A stretch of 64,000 bases of DNA from an uncultured Lachnospiraceae bacterium (lineage in GTDB: Bacteria > Bacillota > Clostridia > Lachnospirales > Lachnospiraceae): NCBI GenBank assembly GCA_910588405.1, contig CAJUPT010000008.1, forward strand, positions 1 through 64,000, in the 5' to 3' direction. Both the position numbers and the translations under genes were made by a program. Of the stretch, positions 18,325 to 28,125 are shown in pieces. The notes below the pieces were generated by a model. That model was not told where the DNA came from, searched no databases, and saw only the letters and a program-made list of their open reading frames with translations. The first letter of the stretch is position 1, and each line of letters opens with the position of its first letter.

Positions 18325-20178
18325 TCATAACGGCTGCTCACTTCCAAACAGAATCAGCTCATGGATGGACCAGTTTGCCATGACTTCCTCCGGTATTTCT
18401 CCAAGGCTCAGCCGAATAAATCTGCACTGTACCGGAGCAAAACGGAAATCGATCTGATCCTCGCTAACCGCGGTCCGCTCTGTCCAGACCGCTCCATCCT
18501 CCGATGTCTCAATCCGCAAGGCCCAGGGGAAATCGCCGATGCTGTCCGAAAGCTCCATCCGAACACCATCCAGCACACAGCTCTCCGTAAGCTCGGCCAT
18601 CACCCACATTCCTTCCTTCTGGGCCGTCCCGCTGGTCCAACGAGTATCCGGGTTATGATCGATCATATATTTTACCTGATCGCCGTTCGCCGATGCCGTC
18701 AGCTTCCGGATCTTGTTTCCGCAGTCAAAATGCCCTGCACCATCCTGCTCCTGATAAAATCCAAACCGGAAGGTACACCCTTCCCCGATCTCGTCAGAAT
18801 AACCCAGCCTGATATACTGAATTTCTGCCTGTGAGAAATTCGCCCACAGAGTATCCCCCCAATATTCATAGTGAACGCCACACTCCAGCTTCTGCCATGT
18901 CTGCCCATCCTCTGACAACGCAAGCTTTAACTGCGAAAAATAAGCAGGGTCTGAGACAGTAAGCGAAAATACGCCGCTTTTCAGCACTTTCGGCAGTGTT
19001 CCGGTAAGCAAGACAGCTCCTTCCTCTTCCAACCGTTCCCACTTCACCTGATTCAACTGGGCTGACAAACTGCCCTCCTGTTCCTTTACAAAGGTATAAT
19101 CCGCCATCACCTGATCCGCCCTTGCACTGTACAGGCTGATCACATTCGGCTTGATCTGTTCCAAACCGCCGATTACGGACCGAGCCACCGCCATTCCCCC
19201 CCGCTCCGAAGGATGAACCACATCTCTGATAAACTGAGAGCGATTCCACTGATTAATACCGGTAGTTCCATACACATCGATAAAAGGAATACTCATAGTC
19301 CGGGCTACTTCCTCCATGGCATCACGATAATCTTTGGTGGTCAGCCCCAGTTCATTGACTGCAAATACGTCCACGTCTCTGTTATCCGGAAGGGAAGCTC
19401 CTTCCCCCGGTTCAGGCCCCCGCCCACTTAACGGGGAAGCCAGCACTACCACCGCTCCGGGAACCTTTTCTTGAATCTTTACTACAGCCGCCGCCACCGC
19501 TCCCTTGAAGGTGGTCTCATCAAAAGGATAGGTCAGATCTCCCAGCGGAACATTGGCCCCCATGTCGTTGGTGCCGCCCATAATCAGAATCAGATCAGCA
19601 TCCTCCGGCACAGAGACGTTGATTCTGTCGCTGCTGCACAGATAGCCTTCATGCTCCGTTGTTCCTTCCGGCGCTTCCGTCACGCCGGCAAAACCGGGCC
19701 GGCTGTTATAGCTCCCGTCCGAATTCGCATACCAGGTCTGGTCATTCTTAGCAAAGGTACTGCTGCCGATCCCCCTGTTATAATGCTTGGCAAAACCAAA
19801 ATATTCCGAAATATACTCCTGCCAGGTTGCCTCTTGGGTAATGCTGTCTCCATAGCTGCACCAGGTTTTTCCGGCCCAGCTAAGCCTCGTCAGCTCGCCT
19901 TGGGCCACATGGATGTCCACAGGCGTCTTTTCGCCCCCACTTTCCTCCAATTTATTTAAACGGCGTCGGTCGGAAAGCAGAAGCCCAAAACTGACGATGT
20001 TCGCCAGCGCCAAAAACAGCGCCAGCACAAGCAAAGCCTGGCAAAGCCTGCGACGACCAGGCATAAAAACCGTCGATGTTTTTTCATTATTGACTTTTAC
20101 CCGATTGATCTCCTGACTTTCCTCCCGATTTCCATTTTTGTTCCGATTCCTATCATTTTCCGACGTTCTGCCATCCAT
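18325..20178 (-). CDS. membrane-anchored SGNH/GDSL hydrolase with discoidin-like domains
   Basis: 617 residues. A charged N-terminus is followed by one membrane helix (about 46-70), then an extracellular SGNH esterase domain (about 100-345). This has the block I motif SYGDSIT, block II RGIGSST, block III GGTNDMG and block V DVVHPSERG, so the catalytic Ser, Gly, Asn and Asp/His are all present. The rest (about 370-617) looks like two F5/8 type C (discoidin) carbohydrate-binding domains. It is the last gene of the polysaccharide locus and probably deacylates or edits cell-surface glycan. The start has GGGGAG nine bases upstream. Confidence 0.85.
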   Translation of the reverse strand: MDGRTSENDRNRNKNGNREESQEINRVKVNNEKTSTVFMPGRRRLCQALLVLALFLALANIVSFGLLLSDRRRLNKLEESGGEKTPVDIHVAQGELTRLSWAGKTWCSYGDSITQEATWQEYISEYFGFAKHYNRGIGSSTFAKNDQTWYANSDGSYNSRPGFAGVTEAPEGTTEHEGYLCSSDRINVSVPEDADLILIMGGTNDMGANVPLGDLTYPFDETTFKGAVAAAVVKIQEKVPGAVVVLASPLSGRGPEPGEGASLPDNRDVDVFAVNELGLTTKDYRDAMEEVARTMSIPFIDVYGTTGINQWNRSQFIRDVVHPSERGGMAVARSVIGGLEQIKPNVISLYSARADQVMADYTFVKEQEGSLSAQLNQVKWERLEEEGAVLLTGTLPKVLKSGVFSLTVSDPAYFSQLKLALSEDGQTWQKLECGVHYEYWGDTLWANFSQAEIQYIRLGYSDEIGEGCTFRFGFYQEQDGAGHFDCGNKIRKLTASANGDQVKYMIDHNPDTRWTSGTAQKEGMWVMAELTESCVLDGVRMELSDSIGDFPWALRIETSEDGAVWTERTAVSEDQIDFRFAPVQCRFIRLSLGEIPEEVMANWSIHELILFGSEQPL

Positions 20179-20323
20179 CGCTTCATGCTCCCCTGATTTT
20201 ATATTCTCTCTTTTGCTTTCGTCCGCCCTTTTCTTTGTCGGTTTCTCTTTTTTACTTCTTCTTTTTCTCTTATCCGTTTCACTTTCTTTATTCCCTCTTT
20301 TTCCCTGCTTCTCGTTCCTTTAC
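20179..20323 (-). other. purine-rich, startless open stretch
   Basis: The 145-base gap before the SGNH gene is almost pure purine on the minus strand. It stays open in the SGNH reading frame for about 45 codons (Lys/Arg/Glu-rich) back to a TAA at the flippase end, but contains no start codon with a ribosome binding site. It may be a spacer or a remnant of a longer basic N-terminus. Confidence 0.4.
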
Positions 20324-21661
20324 CTAAGCCCTGTTCTCATCCCTTTTCCCTATGACGCCCTTTAGCCTGTCTCTTAAATCTCTGGCAAAAAATGCGTCTG
20401 TCATATGCTTTACGGATGGTCTGACACGCTTATAAAACAATGGCGCGATCAGCGTCACCACCACCTGGGTCATCAGCGTGGCCACAGAGGCCCCCATCGC
20501 CCCCATCCGAGGGATCAGCAGATAATTCAGTACAAAATTCGTAGCCACACCCCAGATCGGAAATATTTCCGAATACCGCTGCAGATTTTCGCATACCATC
20601 CATGTATTCCTTGCCACGGACAAATGGGAAAACAGAGTGCTCCAAATCAGGATACACAGACAGGCCGCCGAGCCGGCATAGGCCGGACCGCACAGCAGCC
20701 AGATCAACGGCCTGGAAAACAGCATCATACCGATGCCTACAAAAATCCCCAGCCAGATCATAATCGAATACAGGGTCCTGACCCGCTCCAGATAATTGGT
20801 TTTCGTGGTATAACCCTCCACAATGGCGGGACGGTAAGAATTCATAATGGCATTGGGCACAAAAACCCACATCATGGCCACGCCGTAAGCGCCGTTATAG
20901 ATGCCCACGTCATAATCTCCCAGCATATTGCCCAGCATCAGCTTGTCCATCTCGGAGTACAGCACCGTAATCATGGAAGCCAGAATAAAATGGCAGCTCT
21001 GGGACAGCAGCCGTTTTACCCAGTGTATATCAAAGGAAAGGCTGCCGCCTCCCGCCTTTTGATACATATATAAAAGAATCAGCGCAACCAGCAGTGCGTC
21101 CAGCGTTGTGGCAAAGGCAAAATATTCCACCGATCTGGCTGTCGCCAGCCCGAAAATCCGCCAGCCTGCCACGGCAAAATAAGTGATTCCCTTGGCAATC
21201 GCCACCTGCTTGGAATTTAGTTTGGACTGAAACCAGAAGTCGATCAGCTCCGCCGACTTAAATACTAGGGACACAGACTGCAATAGGGTCACTGTCATAT
21301 AGACCGCCTGAAAATCCCTGCTCACCGCCACCACGCCCTGAATGGCCACAATACAGGCGATACTAGAAACAATCCGCATCACCAGACTGGTGCCGATAAT
21401 CTTTCCTTCCGCCTCCGGATTGCTGACCAGCTCCTTAATCACAATATATTCCAAGCCCAGAGTGGCAAAGGCCGTACACATATTCACATAAGAAGCGCAG
21501 TAGGTGATCAGGCCGTTGTTATCCGGCCCCAGATAGCGGTTCACCATGGCATTCACCACCAGGGAAATACACATCTGCAAAATACGCTCGGCAATCATCC
21601 ACATGGAATTGCTGACGATTCGATTTTCAATCTTAAATTTTTTCATGGGAAACCTTTTCAC
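20324..21661 (-). CDS. Wzx-type oligosaccharide flippase
   Basis: 445 residues, with about 12-14 predicted membrane helices of the MOP (polysaccharide transport) family. The N-terminal SNSMWMIAERILQMCISLVV and NRYLGPDNNGLITY are typical of Wzx-like proteins. It would flip undecaprenyl-linked repeat units to the outer face for polymerisation by the EpsG-type polymerase at 27-28 kb. It is preceded by the GT-D type glycosyltransferase gene and followed by the SGNH gene. Confidence 0.9.
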   Translation of the reverse strand: MKRFPMKKFKIENRIVSNSMWMIAERILQMCISLVVNAMVNRYLGPDNNGLITYCASYVNMCTAFATLGLEYIVIKELVSNPEAEGKIIGTSLVMRIVSSIACIVAIQGVVAVSRDFQAVYMTVTLLQSVSLVFKSAELIDFWFQSKLNSKQVAIAKGITYFAVAGWRIFGLATARSVEYFAFATTLDALLVALILLYMYQKAGGGSLSFDIHWVKRLLSQSCHFILASMITVLYSEMDKLMLGNMLGDYDVGIYNGAYGVAMMWVFVPNAIMNSYRPAIVEGYTTKTNYLERVRTLYSIMIWLGIFVGIGMMLFSRPLIWLLCGPAYAGSAACLCILIWSTLFSHLSVARNTWMVCENLQRYSEIFPIWGVATNFVLNYLLIPRMGAMGASVATLMTQVVVTLIAPLFYKRVRPSVKHMTDAFFARDLRDRLKGVIGKRDENRA

Positions 21662-21729
21662 TCACAATTTATAGATCCGGCTTTTTGGTCCCGGTTTTTT
21701 CCGAAACATTTTCTTTCAAAAACGCCTCG

Positions 21730-22665
21730 CTACCAATAACATCCGCCCTCGATGTTCTTCGCGGCCGCCGGCATCTCCGCGGGCTGGGGCCTGCGCCAGC
21801 CTTCCGCCATCAGCTGCCGGTATTCCTCCTTGGCCTCCCACCGCTTCCCGGTGATGCCGAACAAAAGCTGGGTGGCGCCGCCCATATGAACCACCTGCTT
21901 TCCGGCCGCCTTGATTTTTGCGGCAAGGGGAAAGCCGTAAGCGCCGCAGCCGATCACCGCCAGGTCAAAGTCCTGCCCCATGGCCTTTTCAAACATATAA
22001 TCCAGCGCTTCAAACCAGGTGGCAAACCGCTCATCCTTCTGCCCGCCGATGGTCTGCACCGCTTTCACCGTTTTCAATGTAAAATCCGGCAGCCATCTCA
22101 TATGCTTCTGAAACGCTTCCTTATGTGCATACTGCATACGGATGGATTCCTCAAAGGGATGAATCACCAGCACCGTTTTACCCTCCCAGCTCATCGTCCA
22201 GGGCGCTTCGGCAAAAAAAGGCTCCAATCCCGACAGATAGCACCGTTTCGCACAGGGAACATGGCGGCGAAGCACATAGTTTTCCATGGGCAGCGTCCCC
22301 CAGACAGCCAGCAGATCCACCTGCTTACAGCTTTCCTCCATCAGATCGCCAAAGGCCATCACTTGGCCTTGCTCTCTCGGGAAAAAACCGGCATTGATAC
22401 ACATGGAATCCATGTTGGCCTCGGGCACCGTCTTGCGCAGCCCCATCCGTACCTCCCGTGTTTTCAGAAAGGTGCGCATCTCCCCGCTGCCAAACCGCCC
22501 CGCCATAAAGGGTTTTCCGGAACAAACCATTTCCTTCAGCCACAGGTTGGCATGAGAATCATCCAGACAGAGCCGGTTATCATAGTGAATTTCCCGTTTT
22601 ATTTTTAATACGTGCCGGACACCCTCAGCGAAGAAATATCCGCCATACTGCAGCTGGTCAAACAT
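21730..22665 (-). CDS. GT-D fold glycosyltransferase-like protein
   Basis: 311 residues. The motif MAGRFGSGEMRT near residue 55 resembles the R-(F/Y)-G-D-G-E region of GT-D (former DUF1792) glycosyltransferases, here with S in place of the first acidic residue. The C-terminal DLAVIGCGAYGFPLAAKIKA and GATQLLFGITG are typical of a family found in capsule clusters. It probably transfers a sugar to a lipid-linked intermediate; donor and acceptor are unknown. Confidence 0.65.
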   Translation of the reverse strand: MFDQLQYGGYFFAEGVRHVLKIKREIHYDNRLCLDDSHANLWLKEMVCSGKPFMAGRFGSGEMRTFLKTREVRMGLRKTVPEANMDSMCINAGFFPREQGQVMAFGDLMEESCKQVDLLAVWGTLPMENYVLRRHVPCAKRCYLSGLEPFFAEAPWTMSWEGKTVLVIHPFEESIRMQYAHKEAFQKHMRWLPDFTLKTVKAVQTIGGQKDERFATWFEALDYMFEKAMGQDFDLAVIGCGAYGFPLAAKIKAAGKQVVHMGGATQLLFGITGKRWEAKEEYRQLMAEGWRRPQPAEMPAAAKNIEGGCYW

Positions 22666-22850
22666 ACTAACTCCTTATAAAACCAGTCAAATGTACTGCT
22701 AAATTATATTTTACCAGATTCCCCATAATAACAATACACTGCCTGTGAGCCTCTAATAGACGTCCACAGGCTGAAAAAAAACATAATACGGCATTATATC
22801 GCCGCACTGTAAATCTCTCTGCCCCAGAGCAGATACCGCACAGCCGATCC

Positions 22851-23960
22851 TTACCTGGCGAAGATCCTCGCAATATTTTTCACCGTCCCCGGCAGCCGCT
22901 TCAGCTTGGCCGCCTTTTCCTCCTTGCCGGAATACCAGAAGGCTTTGGCGCCTCCCTCGATTCCCCGCCAGGCTTTCACCACCGGATGCCCCTCGCTTAA
23001 AATCCGGCAGAAACGTCTTGTGTAGGTGACGTCTGCGATCACATGCTTTGGATGGCGAAGTGGGAACTGATACTCATAGGTTTTCTTATAATATACCTGC
23101 CGGATTCCCTTTGGCAGCACCTCCATGGAGCCTGCCCCGTGGGTGCCGTCCGCCCCCACGCCGATATTGCTGGTCAGGTTTTTAGAGGGTACGATATCCA
23201 GCATATGGTTGGTGGTCTTCGTATTCCAGATAATTGTCTCAAAATAAGCCTTGCCTGTACTCTTATGCCACCTGCAGGTTTTTACCTTTTCATCAAAAGC
23301 CTCCACCTGCAGCTTTAGCTGTTCCATGACATGGGCATCCTCTATAAAGGAATACTCCGTATCAAACAGATCGATGCACCGCTTCCAGGTGGCCCAGCCC
23401 CAGATGGCCGACCGGGGCGAAAAGAAATAGTCGGCCCGCTCATCCTGATACACATCCAAATGATTCATCCCGGCAATGGTGAAAATCCGGTTGTCATGCT
23501 CATACCGGTCCAGCAGCTCCTTAGCGAAAGGAAAAAAGCTCTGGGAAGCTACGATGTCATCCTCCAAGATCATGCCCTTATCCACATGGGAGAACATCCA
23601 GATAATGGCATTATACATGGACGGGTCGCAACCCACGTTTGTTTCCTGATAATTTCGGTATACCTGACAGTCCCAGTCAATACTGCTCTCTGCAATCTCA
23701 CGGCAGATACGGATATTCTCCCGATCCCCCGGATGCCCTTTTCTGGGTCCGTCCTGATAGAGAAACAATTTGCTGGGCCTGGCCTTTTTCACCTGTTCAA
23801 ATACCTTGGCAAAGGTATCGGGACGGACAAAAAATACACACAGCACTGCCAGGTCGATCTTCCATGGCTTCAATGCCGCTTTCCCCAAAACTCGCTCCTG
23901 GCCTGCTTGTCCTGCCTGTACGGCCTCTGTCTGATCCATTGTTTTTTCCGTCTGATTCAT
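22851..23960 (-). CDS. GT-A type glycosyltransferase
   Basis: About 369 residues from MNQTEKTMDQT, chosen because GAGG lies five bases ahead. FFVRPDTFAKVFEQVKKARP, LYQDGPRKGHPGD and the DXD-like MILEDDIVAS mark a GT-A nucleotide-sugar transferase related to the family often labelled HlpA-like in databases; the name does not imply haemolysis. It follows the GT4 gene in the locus. Confidence 0.75.
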   Translation of the reverse strand: MNQTEKTMDQTEAVQAGQAGQERVLGKAALKPWKIDLAVLCVFFVRPDTFAKVFEQVKKARPSKLFLYQDGPRKGHPGDRENIRICREIAESSIDWDCQVYRNYQETNVGCDPSMYNAIIWMFSHVDKGMILEDDIVASQSFFPFAKELLDRYEHDNRIFTIAGMNHLDVYQDERADYFFSPRSAIWGWATWKRCIDLFDTEYSFIEDAHVMEQLKLQVEAFDEKVKTCRWHKSTGKAYFETIIWNTKTTNHMLDIVPSKNLTSNIGVGADGTHGAGSMEVLPKGIRQVYYKKTYEYQFPLRHPKHVIADVTYTRRFCRILSEGHPVVKAWRGIEGGAKAFWYSGKEEKAAKLKRLPGTVKNIARIFAR

Positions 23961-24065
23961 CATATCCTCTTTCCAAACGCAGCTCACTGCGCCATCAAGG
24001 CAGACTTAACGTTTATTCTCAAATTCTCATTAATCTCAGCAAAAACAGCATATTTTTATAAAAAT

Positions 24066-25349
24066 TCATTGATCCGCAAGCTCTCTATAGATCTCCAGCA
24101 CCTGTCGCGCATTTTTCTCCCTGTCATGGGTTTTCATCGCTTTCTCTCTGGCCCGGCTCCCCAGCCTTTCTGCCAGTTCTTTTTCTCCGAATATACGGCA
24201 AACGTCATAGGCCAGCATATAAGGGGCATTCACCGGATAAATCAGCCCCTCATTATCATGGGTCAGCATAGTTTTTACCCCGCCCATATCGGCGCAGACC
24301 ACCGGCATCCCCAAAGCCATGGCCTCCCCCACCGAATTCGGAGAATTTTCGATGGAAGACGGGCAGACAAATACATGGGACTCCCGGTAACGCCGGCACA
24401 TCTGCATTTCCTCCAGAAATCCGGTAAAGGTAACGGACTGCCGCAGCTCATACCGGTCCAGCAGCTTGCAGATATACCGCCCGTAAGCAGACTGTCGCAG
24501 CCTGTCCTTTATGCTCTGGTCCCGGGAAATATCTTCCCCGGCCACATACAAATGTGCCTTCGGATACTGCTTTCGAATCAGCGGCATAGCTTCCAGCATA
24601 TAGTGAAGCCCCTTAATCGGATAGCTGCCCTGGCTTAAAAAGATACTGTATTTTTCACACGCCTCAAAAGACCAGCGGTTTTCTTCCCGGTAAAAAGAGC
24701 CGCGCAGAGTCTCATGATTCACATGGTAAGCTGCTTTCGGATTGATCTGACTGGTACAGGCTTTGTCCCAGTCCGTCCGCCCCAGAATATGGCCGCAGGA
24801 CCGGAGCGCTTTTTTCTCCAAAGTCCCCCGCTTCACAAAGCCCTGCCGCTGCTTTTCCAGATTCGTCCCTCTGAGTAAATCCCTAAAGGTATACTGCCGC
24901 CGCACTTTAAAGGGCAGGTCCGCCATAAAATGAAGGGCATAGACAGAGGCCAGTCCCTGGATATGAATCATAGTCCGCTCCGGCCTGCCAAAAGCTTTCA
25001 CCGCCGCCAGGGCATGAGGATATTCCGTGCCGAACACATGCAGCAGATCCGGCCTGATCTCCTTGATCAGCTGTCTGAACCGCTGCTCCTGCGCCGAATC
25101 GTAGATATCCAGCTTTTTCAGATCGCTGGGAAAACCATAATAATCCATTCCTTTCGTTTTCCCTCTCACAGGCTCCGAAGCGCCGTACATGGGAAAACAG
25201 ACCGTCAGGGCCACCTGCCCGCTGCGGCAGAGATCCTCTGACAGCCCTTCCAGCCAGCCCCCGATAGGCGTGCCTGCCTGGTTCATCGCCTTAGCGATCT
25301 GAGGCAGCATCACGTTACATACCCACAAAACCTTTATCTGATCAGACAT
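24066..25349 (-). CDS. glycosyltransferase family 4
   Basis: 427 residues with a GT-B fold. The C-terminal nucleotide-binding half holds the E-x7-E motif in SSIENSPNSVGEAMALGMP, and LSQGSYPIKGLHYMLEAMP marks the start of that domain. It is a retaining sugar transferase acting at the membrane on the growing repeat unit; the sugar cannot be read from sequence. It lies 12 bases downstream of the acyltransferase gene. Confidence 0.9.
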   Translation of the reverse strand: MSDQIKVLWVCNVMLPQIAKAMNQAGTPIGGWLEGLSEDLCRSGQVALTVCFPMYGASEPVRGKTKGMDYYGFPSDLKKLDIYDSAQEQRFRQLIKEIRPDLLHVFGTEYPHALAAVKAFGRPERTMIHIQGLASVYALHFMADLPFKVRRQYTFRDLLRGTNLEKQRQGFVKRGTLEKKALRSCGHILGRTDWDKACTSQINPKAAYHVNHETLRGSFYREENRWSFEACEKYSIFLSQGSYPIKGLHYMLEAMPLIRKQYPKAHLYVAGEDISRDQSIKDRLRQSAYGRYICKLLDRYELRQSVTFTGFLEEMQMCRRYRESHVFVCPSSIENSPNSVGEAMALGMPVVCADMGGVKTMLTHDNEGLIYPVNAPYMLAYDVCRIFGEKELAERLGSRAREKAMKTHDREKNARQVLEIYRELADQ

Positions 25350-25361
25350 ATGCGTACCCTC

Positions 25362-25940
25362 TTACTTGATTTTCACCGCCGGATTTCCCGCCCAGACCTC
25401 TCCGGCCGGAACATCCTTCGTCACCACGCTCCCTGCGCCGATCACAGCTCCCTCACCGATAGTAACACCCTTTAAAACAATTGAATGGGCGCCGATAAAA
25501 GCCCTGTCACGGATGACCACAGCTCCCTTTCTGGCCGCTTTCCGGTCGTCCAGCTCTCTGCACCCCTCCGACAACCGGTGAAAATCCGTGTCATAAATCT
25601 TCACATTTCCCCCAATCACCACGTCATCTCCCAGCGTTATGCTGTTATGACAGACAATCGCGCTGTTGGAAATCCCCACCCGATTTCCTATGGTCAGCAC
25701 CGCTCCCGGCACAATGGAAAAAATGGTGCGACAGTCGCCGCCGATGGGATTTGACGAGGCTGACGAATTGATGGTCACGCCCTCGCCCAGCACAATTTTT
25801 CCATGGCCATATATTTTCAACCGCCCGTGAATCACCGGCATCTGCCGACAGGAAACATGGCGGTATTTCAGTGTGATTCGATTGCACAGCCCGTCCCGGA
25901 CATCCGGAATCAATGTAATCAGTTTTTTAATCAAATTCAT
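25362..25940 (-). CDS. left-handed beta-helix acyltransferase
   Basis: 192 residues made of hexapeptide repeats of the WbbJ/maltose acetyltransferase type. The catalytic His is in KIYDTDFHRLSE, and GAVIGAGSVVTKDVPAGEVW with AGNPAVKI forms the C-terminal cap. It should acetylate a sugar hydroxyl in the polysaccharide using acetyl-CoA. Confidence 0.88.
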   Translation of the reverse strand: MNLIKKLITLIPDVRDGLCNRITLKYRHVSCRQMPVIHGRLKIYGHGKIVLGEGVTINSSASSNPIGGDCRTIFSIVPGAVLTIGNRVGISNSAIVCHNSITLGDDVVIGGNVKIYDTDFHRLSEGCRELDDRKAARKGAVVIRDRAFIGAHSIVLKGVTIGEGAVIGAGSVVTKDVPAGEVWAGNPAVKIK

Positions 25941-26041
25941 ATGTCACCTTTCATGATACCCGTAAACAAAATGGTCTGCCCGCATATGCTCATTCTCTCC
26001 AAAAAATATGGCTCATCAATCGATCAGTCAGTATGCTCCAT

Positions 26042-26953
26042 CTATTCCGCAAACAGCTCCCTGATTTTCTCTCCGATCTCCTCGCTGATCTGTCCGCCGC
26101 ACTCCCATTCAAAGGCATCATCACGCTCCGTCAGAATCCTCTGCTTCATCTGCCCGGTATGGCAGATGCAGCTCATCCGCCCCAGATACCGCGCCCACAT
26201 GGAAAAGGAGGAACCGGAAGCAATCAGAAGCGGAACCTGTGACAGCGCCATAATGTCGGCGATACTGGTTCCAAAGGTAAGTCGCTGGATACGAGGCAAT
26301 GACAAAACAGGCTTTAATTCCTCTTCCGTACCGTCAGAAAAAATCCAGACCCGAACCTCTCTTCCGGCCGCCTGCCTGACCTGAGAAATCATATCCGCAT
26401 ACCACTGAACAGGCAGCGCACTGTCATGTCGCCCTGCCTGTGCCTCCGCCTCCGATACCCGGGCAAAATCCCCCAGACGGATATGGACACCGATGGAATC
26501 CCGGAAATCAAAGGCCAGGGCGTCCCTGTTACCCGGCTTCAGGTTTTGCTTTAGGTTTTCAAACACGTATCCGCTGTCATAGAGGATCTCATCAAAACAG
26601 CCTTCAAGCCCTTCAAATTCGATGATCCTGCCATCCGGCTTATTTGCAAGCCCTTTTTTGGCCTCTGCCTCCGGCAGCCGCTTTTTCGTGGACAACAGCC
26701 ACAGCTTTTTCACGCCGCCCACGGCGTGGCAGCGGTTGTCAAACAAATTGTTGTAAAACCGTTTGTCCATCTCCCTGCGCAAAATCGGCCCCAGCTTCAC
26801 GCTGGGCCATGTAGGCCAGATCATCTGACAGCCATGATCCCTGGCATATACTAACGCCCTGGCATAGGTAAACAGAAGGTTTCCAAGCCCCGCCCCGCCA
26901 AGCCTTATAAAGCCCAAATCCTTTTCTGACAATTTCGGATATACGTAATTCAT
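26042..26953 (-). CDS. GT11-like (alpha-1,2-fucosyltransferase type) glycosyltransferase
   Basis: 303 residues from MNYVYPKLSEKDLG, preceded by GAGGTG. The N-terminal GGAGLGNLLFTYARALVYA and the motif SIGVHIRLGDFARV correspond to the G-G-L-G-N-Q-(M/L)-F and H-x-R-x-G-D-(Y/F) motifs of GT11. The C-terminal LLIASGSSFSMWARYLG is also typical. GT11 enzymes use GDP-fucose, but no fucose synthesis genes are in the window, so the sugar assignment is tentative. Confidence 0.7.
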   Translation of the reverse strand: MNYVYPKLSEKDLGFIRLGGAGLGNLLFTYARALVYARDHGCQMIWPTWPSVKLGPILRREMDKRFYNNLFDNRCHAVGGVKKLWLLSTKKRLPEAEAKKGLANKPDGRIIEFEGLEGCFDEILYDSGYVFENLKQNLKPGNRDALAFDFRDSIGVHIRLGDFARVSEAEAQAGRHDSALPVQWYADMISQVRQAAGREVRVWIFSDGTEEELKPVLSLPRIQRLTFGTSIADIMALSQVPLLIASGSSFSMWARYLGRMSCICHTGQMKQRILTERDDAFEWECGGQISEEIGEKIRELFAE

Positions 26954-26982
26954 AGACACCTCATTTCTTCTTGAGGCAGCTG

Positions 26983-28116
26983 TTATGGCCACAATGCCTC
27001 TTCCCGCAAAATCGCCAGCTTCTCAAAAAATGTCCCATAATACCAGTCTCCCCCGCCCATCAAAACAGGCACCACAAGGAAGAACAATAAAATCCCTAAA
27101 AGAATCACATAATACAAAGTTTTCAGCCTCCTGCTCTCCTCGCAGTCGATGGCCGCCGGCACAATCAGCGCATACATGCAGATAAAATACATATTCAGCC
27201 TGCTCCACATGGGCAGCCAGAAATAGATGCTGTACAGTGAAAAAATCAGGATGGAAAAATTAATATATACGATATTCCCCTTATTTTTCTCCACCATCTT
27301 CTTCCGGTAATAAATGCAGAGCAGTAGATAAAGACCGCATAAAATTACCTGGGTGGGAGAAAAATCCACGTTAAAGGTGGCGGCGTCATTGGCCACATGG
27401 GGGTAAAACCGCCCGATCAGCTGGTTGGCAATGATATCGCGGCCCCGCTCCGACAGGCTGGCCGCCGCCGACAGCAGGTAAAACAGCCAGTAAACCACAG
27501 GCTTATAGGAAAACTGCATCAGAAACATCACCGGCGCCATCATCAGCGCCGTCTTGTGAAAAAAGCTGCCCGCAAGGACCAGCAAAAGGCTTTTCACCAT
27601 TTTTCTGTCCGCCGCATAGCCCAGCGCCAGGAACACAAAGGATGCCGCCATGCCCTGGCGGATCAGGTTGAAGGAGTTATAATACAGGGTAGTGAAAAAA
27701 ATGTACAGGCCGAAAGGGGCAAACCGGGAATATTTCCGAAGCGCTGCCACCCCCAGCCAGCAGATCACCAGATTGGCGGCAAAAATCACCGCCTGGGACT
27801 CCTTGGTAAACAGGGAGATGATCCGGTTCATCCATACATAGCCCCGCTCCGTGCCCGCATAGGTCTCCACATACCAGTCCGCCGCGATATTGTCGAAAAT
27901 CTCACAGTAACCGGCAAAATCCGTGCCCACCATATAGCGCAGACCGCCGAACAGCACCAGAGTGATAAATATCAGCGCCCAGAATACATTGGTAAGTGGC
28001 AGCGTATAGGTTTTTTCCCCCCGCACAAACCAGCCGTTCCAGTTATTTATTTTTCCGATCTCCACAAAACAGCCAAGCACCATCACGATGCCAAGCACTG
28101 CCAAATATATGGTCAT
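26983..28116 (-). CDS. EpsG-type polysaccharide polymerase (Wzy-like)
   Basis: 377 residues with about ten membrane helices. GGLRYMVGTDFAGYCEIFDN near residue 55 and the R-x-G-M-A motif in NLIRQGMAASFVFLALGYA are typical of the EpsG family. It would polymerise flipped repeat units outside the membrane, working with the Wzx-like flippase and the Wzz-like protein. It starts 10 bases after the triple-fusion gene. Confidence 0.88.
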   Translation of the reverse strand: MTIYLAVLGIVMVLGCFVEIGKINNWNGWFVRGEKTYTLPLTNVFWALIFITLVLFGGLRYMVGTDFAGYCEIFDNIAADWYVETYAGTERGYVWMNRIISLFTKESQAVIFAANLVICWLGVAALRKYSRFAPFGLYIFFTTLYYNSFNLIRQGMAASFVFLALGYAADRKMVKSLLLVLAGSFFHKTALMMAPVMFLMQFSYKPVVYWLFYLLSAAASLSERGRDIIANQLIGRFYPHVANDAATFNVDFSPTQVILCGLYLLLCIYYRKKMVEKNKGNIVYINFSILIFSLYSIYFWLPMWSRLNMYFICMYALIVPAAIDCEESRRLKTLYYVILLGILLFFLVVPVLMGGGDWYYGTFFEKLAILREEALWP

Positions 28117-28125
28117 AAACAGCCC

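Noticed and set aside
23331..24638. 435-codon plus-strand frame opposite two glycosyltransferase genes, and a similar one at 28948-30279
   Set aside because: Both are antisense to genes with clear family motifs and have no binding site.
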